From: Pseudomonadota bacterium
Lineage (GTDB): Bacteria > Pseudomonadota > Alphaproteobacteria > Sphingomonadales > Sphingomonadaceae
Length of the DNA stretch: 35,995 nt
NCBI GenBank assembly: GCA_021794525.1
Contig: JAJYQP010000014.1
Coordinates: 1-35,995 of the forward strand
Direction of reading: 5' to 3'
Both the position numbers and the translations under genes were made by a program. Each line of letters opens with the position of its first letter. Position 1 is the stretch's first letter. Of this stretch, positions 25,833-34,231 are shown piece after piece. The notes below the pieces were generated by a model that did no database searches, was not told the origin of the DNA, and worked only from the letters and a program-made list of their open reading frames with translations.

Positions 25833-27113
25833 TTGGCGCGGATCGTGATGAAATTCGGCGGCACTTCGATGGCCGGGACCGAACGCATCCGCCGCGTTGC
25901 CAATATCGTGCGCCGCCAGGCCGCGAATGGCGACCAGGTCGCCGTGGTCGTCTCCGCAATGGCAGGGGAAACCGACCGGCTGGTCAACTTCTGCCGCGAG
26001 GCGAACGCGCTCTACGATCCGGCGGAATATGATGTGGTTGTTGCATCGGGCGAGCAGGTGACGAGCGGGCTGCTTGCAATCACCTTGCAGGGTCTCGGCT
26101 GCAAGGCGCGCAGCTGGCTCGGCTGGCAGATGCCGATCCGTACGGTCGAAGCCCATGCCAAGGCCCGGATCGAGGGCATCGACGCCGACGAACTGCTCGC
26201 CAGCATGGGTGAAGGCGAGATCGCGGTCATTCCCGGCTTCCAGGGCATGAGCGAGGATGGCCGGGTGACCACGCTGGGGCGCGGCGGCTCGGACACCAGC
26301 GCGGTCGCGGTGGCGGCGGCGATCGGAGCCGACCGCTGCGACATCTACACCGACGTGGACGGGGTCTATACCACCGATCCGCGCATCGTCGCCAAGGCGC
26401 ACAAGCTGAAGGCGGTGACCTACGAGGAAATGCTCGAACTCGCGAGCGTCGGGGCCAAGGTGCTCCAGACCCGCTCGGTCTCGCTCGCGATGAAGGAAGG
26501 GGTGCGCGTGCAGGTGCTCTCCAGCTTCGTGGGCGAGGATGCCACCCCCGCAGACGACCTTCCCGGCACGATGATCGTGTCGGAGGAGGAAATGGACCAG
26601 CTAGTGGAGAACGGCGACATGGAACGCCAGCTCGTGACCGGTATCGCGCATGACAAGAACGAGGCAAAGCTCATCCTCACCCGCGTGCCCGACAAGCCGG
26701 GCGCGGTGGCGCATATCTTCGAGCCGCTCGCGGCGGCCTCGATCAACGTCGACATGATCATCCAGAACGTCGGCCGCGACAAGGGCGAGACCGACGTGAC
26801 CTTCACCGTGCCCCAGGCCGACCTGCCGCGCGCGCAGGCGCTGCTGGAGGACCGCCGGGGCGAGATCGGCTTCAACCGCATCATCAGCGACAGCAAGATC
26901 GCCAAGATCAGCGTGGTCGGCGTGGGTATGAAGAGCCACGCGGGCGTCGCGGCGACGATGTTCAAGGCGCTGGCGGATCGCGGCATCAACATCCAGGCGA
27001 TCTCTACCTCCGAGATCAAGGTCTCCGTGATCATCGACGAGGACGAGACCGAGCTTGCGGTGCGCGTCCTGCATACAGCCTATGGCATGGACGCCACGGA
27101 AGAGGCGGCCTGA
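25833..27113 (+). CDS. lysC: Aspartate kinase
   Basis: A 426-aa enzyme phosphorylating aspartate, the first step to lysine, threonine and methionine. It starts at TTG with a strong Shine-Dalgarno site and reads MARIVMKFGGTSM, with KFGGTS at residues 7-12. The kinase domain continues with GEQVTSGLLA, GRGGSDTSAVAVAAA and DIYTDVDGVYTTDP. Two C-terminal ACT domains follow (TRVPDKPGAVAHIF and KISVVGVGMKSHAGVA), so feedback inhibition by lysine and/or threonine is expected. It heads a likely operon with purT 10 nt downstream. Confidence 0.96.
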   Translation: MARIVMKFGGTSMAGTERIRRVANIVRRQAANGDQVAVVVSAMAGETDRLVNFCREANALYDPAEYDVVVASGEQVTSGLLAITLQGLGCKARSWLGWQMPIRTVEAHAKARIEGIDADELLASMGEGEIAVIPGFQGMSEDGRVTTLGRGGSDTSAVAVAAAIGADRCDIYTDVDGVYTTDPRIVAKAHKLKAVTYEEMLELASVGAKVLQTRSVSLAMKEGVRVQVLSSFVGEDATPADDLPGTMIVSEEEMDQLVENGDMERQLVTGIAHDKNEAKLILTRVPDKPGAVAHIFEPLAAASINVDMIIQNVGRDKGETDVTFTVPQADLPRAQALLEDRRGEIGFNRIISDSKIAKISVVGVGMKSHAGVAATMFKALADRGINIQAISTSEIKVSVIIDEDETELAVRVLHTAYGMDATEEAA

Positions 27114-27123
27114 GGCTGCCGGC

Positions 27124-28302
27124 ATGGGCCACACCGCGACGATCCTGCTTCTCGGCTCCGGCGAGCTGGGGCGCGAATTCGTCATTTCCGTCAAGCGCCT
27201 TGGAGCGCGGGTAATAGCCTGCGATTCCTATGACGGTGCTCCCGCGATGCAGCTCGCCGATGCGCGCGAGGTGTTCCCGATGCTCGATGGCGCGGCGCTT
27301 CGGGCGGTGGCGGAGCGTCACCAGCCCGAATACATCGTCCCAGAGATCGAGGCGATCCGCACCGAGGTCCTGGCCGAGCTGGAGGCGGAGGGCTTCACCG
27401 TGGTCCCCTCCGCCAGGGCGGCGCAGCTGACCATGAACCGCGATGCCATCCGCGATCTCGCGGCGACCGAGCTGGGCCTAACTACCTCGCGCTACCGCTA
27501 TGCCGAAAGCCTCGGGGAAGCGTGCGCCGCGGCGGAGTTCACCGGCTACCCGTGTGTGATCAAGCCGGTCATGTCCTCGAGCGGCAAGGGGCAGTCCACG
27601 GTGCGCGATTCGACCGCGCTGGAGGCGGCGTGGAACCATGCAGTCGCCGGGATGCGCGGCGACCGGGCGCGGGTGATCGTCGAGGCCTTCGTCGAGTTCG
27701 ACTACGAGATCACGCTGCTGACCGTCAGCCACGCAGGCGGGGTCACCTTCTGCCCGCCCATCGGCCACCGACAGGAGCGGGGCGACTACCAGGAAAGCTG
27801 GCAGCCGGCGGCGATGTCGCAAGCGGCGATAGCGAGCGCCCAGGGGATGGCGCGCACCGTGGTCGGGGCGCTGACGGGAGAAGGGCGCGGCTGGGGGCTC
27901 TACGGGGTCGAATTCTTCGTGAAAGGCGAGGAGGTCATCTTCTCCGAACTCAGCCCGCGCCCACACGACACCGGCATGGTCACGCTGGCGAGCCAGAACC
28001 TGAGCGAGTTCGACCTCCACGCCCGTGCGATCATGGGCCTGCCGGTCCCCGCGGAAATCCGCGCGCGGCCCGCTGCCTCGGCCGTGATCCTCGCCGACCG
28101 TGACAGCCGGCACCTGTCCTACCATAGCCTCGCAGACGCGCTGGCAGAGCCGGGAACCGACGTCAGGATCTTCGGCAAGCCAACCAGTCGCCCCTACCGC
28201 CGGATGGGGGTTGCGCTGGCGACCGCGGGCAGCGTCGATGAAGCGCGGCGCAAGGCTCGCGACGCGGCCGCATCCGTGCGGATCGACTACGGCCCCGCTT
28301 GA
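27124..28302 (+). CDS. purT: Formate-dependent phosphoribosylglycinamide formyltransferase
   Basis: A 392-aa ATP-grasp enzyme that converts GAR to formyl-GAR using formate and ATP, the folate-independent route of purine synthesis. Landmarks are ILLLGSGELGREFVIS at the start, YIVPEIEAIRTE, VIKPVMSSSGKGQS (ATP-grasp lysine loop), and LYGVEFFVKGEEVIFSELSP followed by RPHDTGMVTL. The start at 27124 is 10 nt after lysC; the open frame inside lysC is not part of it. It overlaps the next frame at the TGATG junction (28300-28304). Confidence 0.96.
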   Translation: MGHTATILLLGSGELGREFVISVKRLGARVIACDSYDGAPAMQLADAREVFPMLDGAALRAVAERHQPEYIVPEIEAIRTEVLAELEAEGFTVVPSARAAQLTMNRDAIRDLAATELGLTTSRYRYAESLGEACAAAEFTGYPCVIKPVMSSSGKGQSTVRDSTALEAAWNHAVAGMRGDRARVIVEAFVEFDYEITLLTVSHAGGVTFCPPIGHRQERGDYQESWQPAAMSQAAIASAQGMARTVVGALTGEGRGWGLYGVEFFVKGEEVIFSELSPRPHDTGMVTLASQNLSEFDLHARAIMGLPVPAEIRARPAASAVILADRDSRHLSYHSLADALAEPGTDVRIFGKPTSRPYRRMGVALATAGSVDEARRKARDAAASVRIDYGPA

Positions 28303-28334
28303 TGCCTGCGCGCGCCGCCCCTAAGCGCGCTGCG

Positions 28335-29357
28335 ATGACGACCTATCCCAAGACCAAGGCGCTGATGCAGCGCGGTGCAGACTTCCTCGGCAGCGAGACC
28401 GCGATCCTGTGCGGCGCGATGAGCTGGGTGTCGGAGCGCAACCTCGTCTCCGCGATCAGCAATGCGGGCGGCTTCGGCGTGATCGCCTGCGGGGCGATGA
28501 CGCCCGAGCTGCTCGATGCGGAGATCGCCGCGACCAGGGCCCTCGCCACCAGACCCTTCGGCGTCAACCTCATCACCATGCACCCGCAGCTGTTCGACCT
28601 CATCGCCGTCTGCGCGAAGCACGGTGTCGGGCACGTGGTGCTCGCCGGCGGCATCCCGCCCAAGGGCAGTGTGGAGGCCATCAAGGGCAGCGGGGCAAAG
28701 GTGATCTGCTTCGCACCCACGCTGGCGCTGGCGAAGAAACTGCTGCGCCAAAGAGACGGGGCGGGCGCGGATGCGCTGGTGATCGAGGGCATGGAAGCGG
28801 GCGGGCATATCGGCCCGGTCTCCACCAGCGTGCTGGCGCAGGAGATGCTTCCCGAACTTGCGGAGCAGCACCTCGTCTTCGTTGCTGGAGGGATCGGCCG
28901 GGGCGAGGCGATCGCGGGCTATCTCGAGATGGGTGCCTGCGGGGTCCAGCTCGGCACCCGCTTCGCCTGCGCGACCGAGAGCATCGCGCACCCGGCCTTC
29001 AAGAAGGCCTTTTTCCGCGCCAGCGCGCGCGATGCCGTCGCCAGCGTGCAGGTTGACCCGCGCCTGCCGGTGATTCCGGTGCGCGCGCTCAAGAACAGGG
29101 GCACCGAGGCCTTTACTGCCAAGCAGCGCGAGATCGCCCAGGCGCTTGACGAGGAAGGGATCGCAATGGGCGAGGCACAGCTCCAGATCGAGCATTACTG
29201 GGCGGGCGCGCTGCGCCGCGCGGTTATCGACGGGGATGTCGAGAACGGCAGCCTGATGGCAGGCCAGTCGGTCGGCATGGTGACACAGGAAGAGCCCGTC
29301 GCCGAGATCATCGCCCAGCTCATGGCCGAGAGCGAGGCCGCGCTGTCCCGGCGCTGA
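28335..29357 (+). CDS. NAD(P)H-dependent flavin oxidoreductase (nitronate monooxygenase/FabK-like)
   Basis: A 340-aa FMN-binding TIM-barrel protein. It shows ILCGAMSWVS near the start, AISNAGGFGVIA, the active-site region EGMEAGGHIGPVST with its conserved His, FVAGGIGRGEAI and GVQLGTRFACATES, all typical of the 2-nitropropane dioxygenase/enoyl-ACP reductase II superfamily. Sequence alone does not separate nitronate monooxygenase from FabK. The start at 28335 (MTTYPKTKAL) fits the family; ATG 28302, overlapping the purT stop, is an alternative that adds 11 residues. It is the last gene of the lysC-purT run. Confidence 0.87.
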   Translation: MTTYPKTKALMQRGADFLGSETAILCGAMSWVSERNLVSAISNAGGFGVIACGAMTPELLDAEIAATRALATRPFGVNLITMHPQLFDLIAVCAKHGVGHVVLAGGIPPKGSVEAIKGSGAKVICFAPTLALAKKLLRQRDGAGADALVIEGMEAGGHIGPVSTSVLAQEMLPELAEQHLVFVAGGIGRGEAIAGYLEMGACGVQLGTRFACATESIAHPAFKKAFFRASARDAVASVQVDPRLPVIPVRALKNRGTEAFTAKQREIAQALDEEGIAMGEAQLQIEHYWAGALRRAVIDGDVENGSLMAGQSVGMVTQEEPVAEIIAQLMAESEAALSRR

Positions 29358-29474
29358 CCCGGCGACGCCTGTCGCTCAAGTGTCACACCTCTCCGGGCGT
29401 GCACTCGCACGGGGAACCGGCTTCGTCTGTGAGGGTTTGTCCGTGTTGGGGGGGGCTAACGGTGAGCCGTGAAC

Positions 29475-29855
29475 ATGCTGTTCCGCATAAGGTTTGACAT
29501 CGCGATCTATCCCGATCGCATCCAGGTCACCGACCTGCGGCGAGGGCGGTTTGTCGACTTCCAGGCGGAGGTCCCGTTTTCCGCGCCCGATCGCCTCGTG
29601 GCCGACGGCGTCTATTTCGAGAACGCGCTCGCCAAGGCGACCCGAAAGGCGCTCAATGGCGGCTTCATCCTGTTCGATTCGCAGGCGACGGTGACCGCGG
29701 GAGCTGACCTGCTCGGCGACAGTGGGCGGCAAGTCGTTCGCCGGGCGCTGCGCGACATCGGATTCAAGACCATACACTTCGAAGGGATGGAAGAGCCCGA
29801 GCCGGCGTCGGCCTTGCCCGCCAGCCTCGTCGATCTGATTCGCGCCCGGTTGTAA
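29475..29855 (+). CDS. Conserved-looking hypothetical protein
   Basis: A 126-aa soluble protein I do not recognise. The body alternates beta-like stretches (FRIRFDIAIYPDRIQVTDL) with helices (ENALAKATRKAL, GRQVVRRALRDIGF) and ends in LVDLIRARL. The N-terminal DIAIYPDRIQV pattern faintly recalls the first strands of actin-like proteins, but no nucleotide-binding motif is present. ATG 29475 is chosen because GGTGAG lies 8 nt upstream; GTG 29469 is possible. It stands alone between the oxidoreductase and an exported hydrolase. Confidence 0.65.
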   Translation: MLFRIRFDIAIYPDRIQVTDLRRGRFVDFQAEVPFSAPDRLVADGVYFENALAKATRKALNGGFILFDSQATVTAGADLLGDSGRQVVRRALRDIGFKTIHFEGMEEPEPASALPASLVDLIRARL

Positions 29856-29901
29856 GTGCAGTCTTCCCCGCTACACTCAGCCCAAGCAAGGAGAGCGAAG
29901 G

Positions 29902-30780
29902 ATGTGCGAGCGGCACACAGTCGAAAAGTGGGCGAAGGATGCGCTGACCCGGCGCGAGGTGGGGGCACTGGGGGCCATCGGCGCGCTCGCCGCCTGCGCG
30001 CCGGTCGGTGCCGACGGTTCGCGCTCCGCTGCATCCTCGGGGTCGCCCGCGATCGAGGGGCGCGCCGTGTCCTTCGCCACCGCCGAGGGCACGCTCGATG
30101 GTGAGTTCTTCGCCGCCAGTTCCCGCAAGGCGCCGGGCGTTGTCCTGTGGCCGGACATCGCCGGCATCCGGCCCGCCAAGCGCCGGATGGCGCAGCGGCT
30201 GGCCGAGGCTGGTTACGCCGTCCTCCTCGCCAACCCCTATTACCGCGACGTGAAGGGCCAGCAGTTCGCCGACTTCGCCGATTTCGCCGGCAATGGCGGC
30301 TGGGACAAGGTGACGCCTTGGCGCAATCGCTTCACCACCGACACCATTCGCACCGATGCCACCGCTGTCGCCGCCTGGCTGCGCGCACAGGCCGAGGTGG
30401 ACACCAAGCGCGGCATCGGCGCGCAGGGCTATTGCATGACCGGCAGCTTCGCGCTCGTCGCACCCTCGGCGGACGCCGGAGTTCACGCCGGGGCGAGCTT
30501 CCATGGTGGCGGCCTCGTCCGCGCGGACGATCCCGAGAGCCCGCACCGCACTCTGCAGCGCGGGAAGCACTATCTCGCCGCCATCGCTAAGAACGACGAT
30601 GCAAAGGCGCCGGGCGACAAGGACGCGCTTCGTGCAGCCGCGACGGAGGCAGGTGCCGATGCCGAGATCGAGGTCTATCCCGCCGACCACGGCTGGTGCG
30701 TCCCCGACAGTCCGAGTTACGACCAGGCGGAGGCCGAACGCGCCTGGGCGCGACTGCTGACACTTTACGCGAAGCTCTAA
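29902..30780 (+). CDS. Exported dienelactone hydrolase family lipoprotein
   Basis: A 292-aa alpha/beta-hydrolase. The N-terminus has twin arginines at 17-18 (LTRREVG), a hydrophobic stretch and a perfect lipobox LAAC with Cys 32, so it should be exported (Tat-like) and lipid-anchored. The hydrolase part has VLWPDIAGIRPAKR, the nucleophile Cys 178 in GAQGYCMTGS and the catalytic His 263 in PADHGWCVPD. Use of Cys rather than Ser is the dienelactone hydrolase hallmark. AAGGAGAG lies upstream of the ATG. DLH enzymes are usually cytosolic, so the export signal is notable. Substrate unknown. Confidence 0.88.
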   Translation: MCERHTVEKWAKDALTRREVGALGAIGALAACAPVGADGSRSAASSGSPAIEGRAVSFATAEGTLDGEFFAASSRKAPGVVLWPDIAGIRPAKRRMAQRLAEAGYAVLLANPYYRDVKGQQFADFADFAGNGGWDKVTPWRNRFTTDTIRTDATAVAAWLRAQAEVDTKRGIGAQGYCMTGSFALVAPSADAGVHAGASFHGGGLVRADDPESPHRTLQRGKHYLAAIAKNDDAKAPGDKDALRAAATEAGADAEIEVYPADHGWCVPDSPSYDQAEAERAWARLLTLYAKL

Positions 30781-30848
30781 CCCGGTTTTCCTTCCCACGC
30801 CGCTGACGGCCCGCTAGCTTCCTCCGCGACGAGAGGAGGCGGATCCCG

Positions 30849-31889
30849 ATGGATGGAAGTCTGATCACAGCAGTCCTGCTGATCGGCGTGTTGTTGGTGT
30901 TCCTGATAAGCGCGGTGAAGGTCGTGCGGCAGGGCTATGTCTACACCGTCGAAAGGCTCGGGAAATTCACCCTGGCGGCGGAGCCGGGCCTGCACCTCCT
31001 CGTCCCCTTCATCGACCGGATCGGTCAGAAGGTGAACATGATGGAGCAGGTGCTTGACATCCCGGGACAGGAGATCATTACCCGCGACAATGCCATGGTG
31101 GGCGTGGACGCCGTGGTGTTCTTCCAGGTGCTCGATGCGGGCAAGGCCGCCTACGAGGTGCATAATCTTTATGCCGCGATCATGGCACTCACCACCACCA
31201 ATTTGCGCACGGTGATGGGCAGCATGGACCTCGACGAGACGCTGTCGAAGCGCGACGAGATCAACGCCCGCCTGCTTTCGGTGGTCGATCACGCCACCAG
31301 CCCGTGGGGCGTCAAGATCACCCGCGTGGAGATCAAGGACATCCGCCCGCCAATAGACATCTCAGAAGCCATGGCCCGCCAGATGAAGGCCGAGCGTCTG
31401 AAGCGTGCCGAGATTCTCGAGGCGGAGGGCGAGCGCGCCAGCCGCATCCTGCGGGCCGAGGGCGAGAAGCAGAGCGCGATCCTCAAGGCCGAAGGGCAGA
31501 AGGAAAGTGCCTTCCGCACCGCCGAGGCGCGCGAACGCGAGGCCGAGGCGGAAGCGCGCGCGACCGAGGCGGTCTCAAGCGCGATCGCGCAGTCGGGCAG
31601 CATGGCGATCAATTACTTCGTCGCGCAGGAATACACCCGCGCCCTGGGCAAGTTCGCCGACAGCCCCAACGCCAAGACGATCCTGTTCCCGGTCGAGGCG
31701 ACGCAGCTCATCGGCTCGCTCGGCGGCATCGGCGAGCTCGTGCGCGAGACCTTCGGGTCGGAGGGCAAGCCCGCGGGCACGGTCGACAGTGGCCTGCCCC
31801 TGCCACCGTCGCGCGAGCGCCAGCCATTGCCCCGTCGGCCCGTGGTGACCGGCGCGGGCGTGCCCCGCAGCACGGACGAGGGCCGCTGA
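30849..31889 (+). CDS. SPFH/band-7 membrane protein, QmcA/stomatin-like
   Basis: 346 aa. One N-terminal membrane helix (ITAVLLIGVLLVFLISAVKV) is followed by the SPFH domain (VVRQGYVYTVERLGKF, PGLHLLVPFIDRI). A long coiled coil rich in Ala/Glu/Arg follows (about residues 175-240, LEAEGERASRILRAEGEKQS), then a C-terminal tail with Pro/Arg. Such proteins form large membrane-anchored rings, often with an NfeD partner, as here. GAGAGGAGG precedes the ATG. NfeD follows 4 nt after its stop. Confidence 0.94.
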   Translation: MDGSLITAVLLIGVLLVFLISAVKVVRQGYVYTVERLGKFTLAAEPGLHLLVPFIDRIGQKVNMMEQVLDIPGQEIITRDNAMVGVDAVVFFQVLDAGKAAYEVHNLYAAIMALTTTNLRTVMGSMDLDETLSKRDEINARLLSVVDHATSPWGVKITRVEIKDIRPPIDISEAMARQMKAERLKRAEILEAEGERASRILRAEGEKQSAILKAEGQKESAFRTAEAREREAEAEARATEAVSSAIAQSGSMAINYFVAQEYTRALGKFADSPNAKTILFPVEATQLIGSLGGIGELVRETFGSEGKPAGTVDSGLPLPPSRERQPLPRRPVVTGAGVPRSTDEGR

Positions 31890-31893
31890 CCCG

Positions 31894-32349
31894 ATGAACG
31901 GGATCGATCCGCACTGGTGGTGGTTCGCCATCGGCCTCGTCCTCGCCGCGCTCGAGATGACGGTGCCGGGCGTTTACCTCATCTACCTTGCCCTCGCGGC
32001 GCTGGTGACGGGCGTGCTGGTGCTGGCGGGCGAGTCCTCGCTGCCGATGCAGATCGTCAGCTTCGTCTCGCTGTCGCTGATCTTCGCCTTTTCCGCCAAG
32101 CGCTGGCTGCGCGACAAGCCGATCGAGAGCAGCGACCCCCTGATGAACAACCGCGCCGGGCGGCTCATCGGCCAGACCGCGATCGTAACCCAGGCAATCG
32201 AAAACGGCGAGGGCCGGGTGCGCGTGGGCGACGGCGAGTGGCTGGCGAGCGGACCGGATTGCCCCGCGGGCACCCGGGTGCGGATCGCCGGGGCGAACGG
32301 AGCGTGCTTGGCGGTCGAGGCACTGGAGCTGCCAAGGCCAGGCTGGTGA
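31894..32349 (+). CDS. NfeD-like membrane protein
   Basis: A 151-aa protein with two to three membrane helices (WWWFAIGLVLAALEMTVPGVYL, then IYLALAALVTGVLVLAG and MQIVSFVSLSLIFAF). They are followed by a small OB-fold domain (AGRLIGQTAIVTQAIENGEG, VRVGDGEWLASGPDCPAGTRV). This is the short, protease-less NfeD form that pairs with SPFH proteins, as in E. coli YbbK/YbbJ. Its stop overlaps the start of the lipoprotein gene. Confidence 0.93.
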   Translation: MNGIDPHWWWFAIGLVLAALEMTVPGVYLIYLALAALVTGVLVLAGESSLPMQIVSFVSLSLIFAFSAKRWLRDKPIESSDPLMNNRAGRLIGQTAIVTQAIENGEGRVRVGDGEWLASGPDCPAGTRVRIAGANGACLAVEALELPRPGW

Positions 32350-32828
32350 CCAAGAGCATGGCGTGCGTGCTGGCCCTCGCACTGCTTCTGACGAGTTGCG
32401 GTGAGATCACGAAGGACGACTGCAAGACCGAATTACCAAGCGGCTATTCCGGCATCGCAATCGCAATGGAAACTGGCGCAGCTACCTTCGCGATCAGCGA
32501 TCATTGTGCTTTCATGGTGAGCGGATCAAATGAGGTGTACGATCGTATCTTTGAAGCGTGGCGAGCCTCGCCATACGAGGGCGACCTGCGTCCAATCTAT
32601 ATTTCGGCCAGTGGTTCAGTCATCCCGAACGAAGTAAGGGACTGGATGCCGGAAGATGCCAAGCTGACGCCTTACTTCGTAGTTTCCGAACTGCGCGAGA
32701 CTTCTACCGATTTTACCCGTGATCAAGCGGATTTCGCTTTCAGGATGCGGCTCGGGCGACCAGCTCCGCCGCCCCGCTCTGGCGATGGCGGGGATGATCC
32801 CGAGACTCGCCTGATACTGACAGACTAA
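32346..32828 (+). CDS. Putative lipoprotein of unknown function
   Basis: 160 aa. The start GTG 32346 overlaps the nfeD-like stop (GTGA), giving a signal peptide MTKSMACVLALALLLTSC with lipobox LTSC; ATG 32358 is an alternative. The mature part has two more Cys (DDC and DHC), a compact domain around FAISDHCAFMVSG and DLRPIYISASG, and a Pro-rich disordered C-terminus. I recognise no family. Base composition between about 32420 and 32740 is clearly more AT-rich than its neighbours, hinting at recent acquisition or weak codon selection. Confidence 0.7.
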   Translation: MTKSMACVLALALLLTSCGEITKDDCKTELPSGYSGIAIAMETGAATFAISDHCAFMVSGSNEVYDRIFEAWRASPYEGDLRPIYISASGSVIPNEVRDWMPEDAKLTPYFVVSELRETSTDFTRDQADFAFRMRLGRPAPPPRSGDGGDDPETRLILTD

Positions 32829-32844
32829 AGCGTCAACTTTCCAC

Positions 32845-33789
32845 TCAATAGCTCAGCCGCTCCGCGAAGCGCCCGTGCTTCCGGTAGGGCACCATCCACT
32901 CTTCGAGGAACAGGCCGAGGGGCTTGGGGTCGATACCTAGCGCCTTGAACCCGCTCGCGCCGGGGCTGGCGACATTGCCGGCCTTGAGCAGGCCCCACTG
33001 GTCCGAGTTCATCGGTGTGCCGGGGAGGGCGGCAAAGAAGGCGGCGATGCTGTCGGGCATGGGGATGAGCGCGGGCTTGCGGCGCTGGCCCGCGGCAATG
33101 CGCCGCTGGAGCTCCATCATCGTCATCACCTCGGGCCCGGCTAGCTCGAAGGTCTTGCCGCCGAACTTGGCCGACTCTGCCACCGCCCGCGCCGCCGCCT
33201 CGGCCACGTCGGCCACATAGGCCGGCTGCACCTTCGCCTCGGCGCCGAACACCGGCAGCACCGGCAGCCGCGCGATCAACGGCGCGAACAGGTCGAGCAG
33301 CCCGCCGCCCTGGCCGAACAGCAGCGAGGGGCGCAAGATCGTGGCATTGGGGAACGCCGCCAGCACCGTCGCATCGCCCGCGCGCTTGGCCGCAGCATAG
33401 CGATTATCCTCGAGGTCGTCGGGCACGATAGCGCTGATATGGACGAAGGCCTGCGCATCGCCTGCCCTGGCCGCCGACGCCATCCAGCCCGGCGCCTCGC
33501 CCATCAGGCGCATCAGATTGCCCGAGAAGCTGCCCACGCAGTTCACCACCGCGTCGGCCCCGGCGATGGCCCGCTCGACGCTGGCCCGCTTGGTCGCGTC
33601 GCAGGGGGCGAACTGGATCTGGCCGAGATTGGCGAGCGGCTTCAGCGCCCAGGCCTGGTCGGGATTGCGCGCCGCGATACGGACTCGCGCGCCCCGCGCC
33701 AGCACGGCCTGCGCGATATGGCTGCCGAGGAAACCGCTGCCGCCCATCAGCACGACGAGCTTTCCTGCAAGTGTCCTGTCCGAGGTCAT
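32845..33789 (-). CDS. NDUFA9-like NAD(P)-binding, atypical SDR protein
   Basis: A 314-aa Rossmann protein with LVVLMGGSGFLGSHIAQAVL near the N-terminus (GGSGFLG dinucleotide site), FAPCDATKRASVERAI, DAVVNCVGSF and ILRPSLLFGQGGGLL. This pattern matches the atypical SDR family that includes the mitochondrial complex I accessory subunit NDUFA9. A role with quinones or complex I is a family inference. The start MTSDRTLAGKL is at 33789, preceded by GGGAAG; the reading frame extends upstream without homology. It converges on the lipoprotein gene with 16 nt between stops. Confidence 0.9.
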   Translation of the reverse strand: MTSDRTLAGKLVVLMGGSGFLGSHIAQAVLARGARVRIAARNPDQAWALKPLANLGQIQFAPCDATKRASVERAIAGADAVVNCVGSFSGNLMRLMGEAPGWMASAARAGDAQAFVHISAIVPDDLEDNRYAAAKRAGDATVLAAFPNATILRPSLLFGQGGGLLDLFAPLIARLPVLPVFGAEAKVQPAYVADVAEAAARAVAESAKFGGKTFELAGPEVMTMMELQRRIAAGQRRKPALIPMPDSIAAFFAALPGTPMNSDQWGLLKAGNVASPGASGFKALGIDPKPLGLFLEEWMVPYRKHGRFAERLSY

Positions 33790-33902
33790 GTATCTTCCCG
33801 TGGTTTGCAATCGGATCGCCGCCGCCTTGCCCCAAGCGCCTGCTGCCCGCAAGCGCGCCGGACCTGTTGAGGGGCGAAGCCACATCGCGGCGACAATGCC
33901 GA

Positions 33903-33931
33903 TTGACGCCCCCACCCACCTCGGCTAGTGG
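33903..33931 (+). promoter_or_regulatory. Weak promoter candidate for tRNA-Leu
   Basis: TTGACG (33903-33908) with TAGTGG (33926-33931) after 17 bp. The -35 is good, the -10 poor. The tRNA begins 49 bp further on. Confidence 0.25.
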
Positions 33932-33979
33932 CGCGCGCCTACCCTGAGGGGCCGGACCACGAAGACCGGCCGCTCCCGT

Positions 33980-34066
33980 GCCCAGATGGCGGAATTGGTA
34001 GACGCACCGTCTTCAGGTGGCGGCGCTCGCAAGGGCGTGGAGGTTCGAGTCCTCTTCTGGGCACCA
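33980..34066 (+). tRNA. tRNA-Leu (anticodon CAG)
   Basis: An 87-nt tRNA including an encoded CCA. Acceptor arms GCCCAGA and TCTGGGC pair fully. The anticodon stem CCGTC/GGCGG encloses the loop TTCAGGT, giving anticodon CAG, which reads CUG. A long variable arm (CGCTCGCAAGGGCG region) marks a class II tRNA, and the T arm is GAGGTTCGAGTCCTC. An integrase gene begins 165 nt downstream in the same orientation, so this is the likely integration target. Confidence 0.96.
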
Positions 34067-34080
34067 TTTGTTCTTCTCAC
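34041..34080. other. Putative attL at the tRNA-Leu 3' end
   Basis: P4-type integrases commonly recombine at the 3' end of tRNA genes, and one is encoded just downstream. The attachment core should overlap the T arm, acceptor arm and CCA. I could not find a second copy in the window, so the core length is undetermined and attR must be beyond 35995. Confidence 0.45.
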
Positions 34081-34132
34081 GTTCTCCCAAATAATCTATA
34101 AAACCCGCAGAAATCCTAGGGATTTGGCCCTT

Positions 34133-34149
34133 GGATCGTTCCGGATCGT
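34133..34149. repeat. Direct repeat GGATCGT upstream of integrase
   Basis: GGATCGT occurs at 34133-34139 and 34143-34149, a 10-bp period matching one helical turn. A palindrome AAATCC-TAG-GGATTT lies at 34111-34125. These could be integrase arm sites or operator sites. Confidence 0.4.
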
Positions 34150-34183
34150 CCCGCCTGTTCTCGGGGGTTCCAGACACTTTTGT

Positions 34184-34230
34184 GGGCCTTTTGAGGCCGT
34201 TTCGCAAAGGCCCAGATGAAAAGGCCCCCA
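34184..34230 (+). promoter_or_regulatory. Hairpin covering the integrase ribosome-binding region
   Basis: GGGCCTTTT (34184-34192) is complementary to AAAAGGCCC (34219-34227); outer GTG/CAC bases extend the stem with a small bulge. The right arm contains the only AAGG-like ribosome binding sequence before ATG 34232. A direct repeat AAAGGCCC (34206-34213, 34220-34227) offers an alternative pairing. The structure could limit integrase translation. Confidence 0.4.
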
Positions 34231-34231
34231 C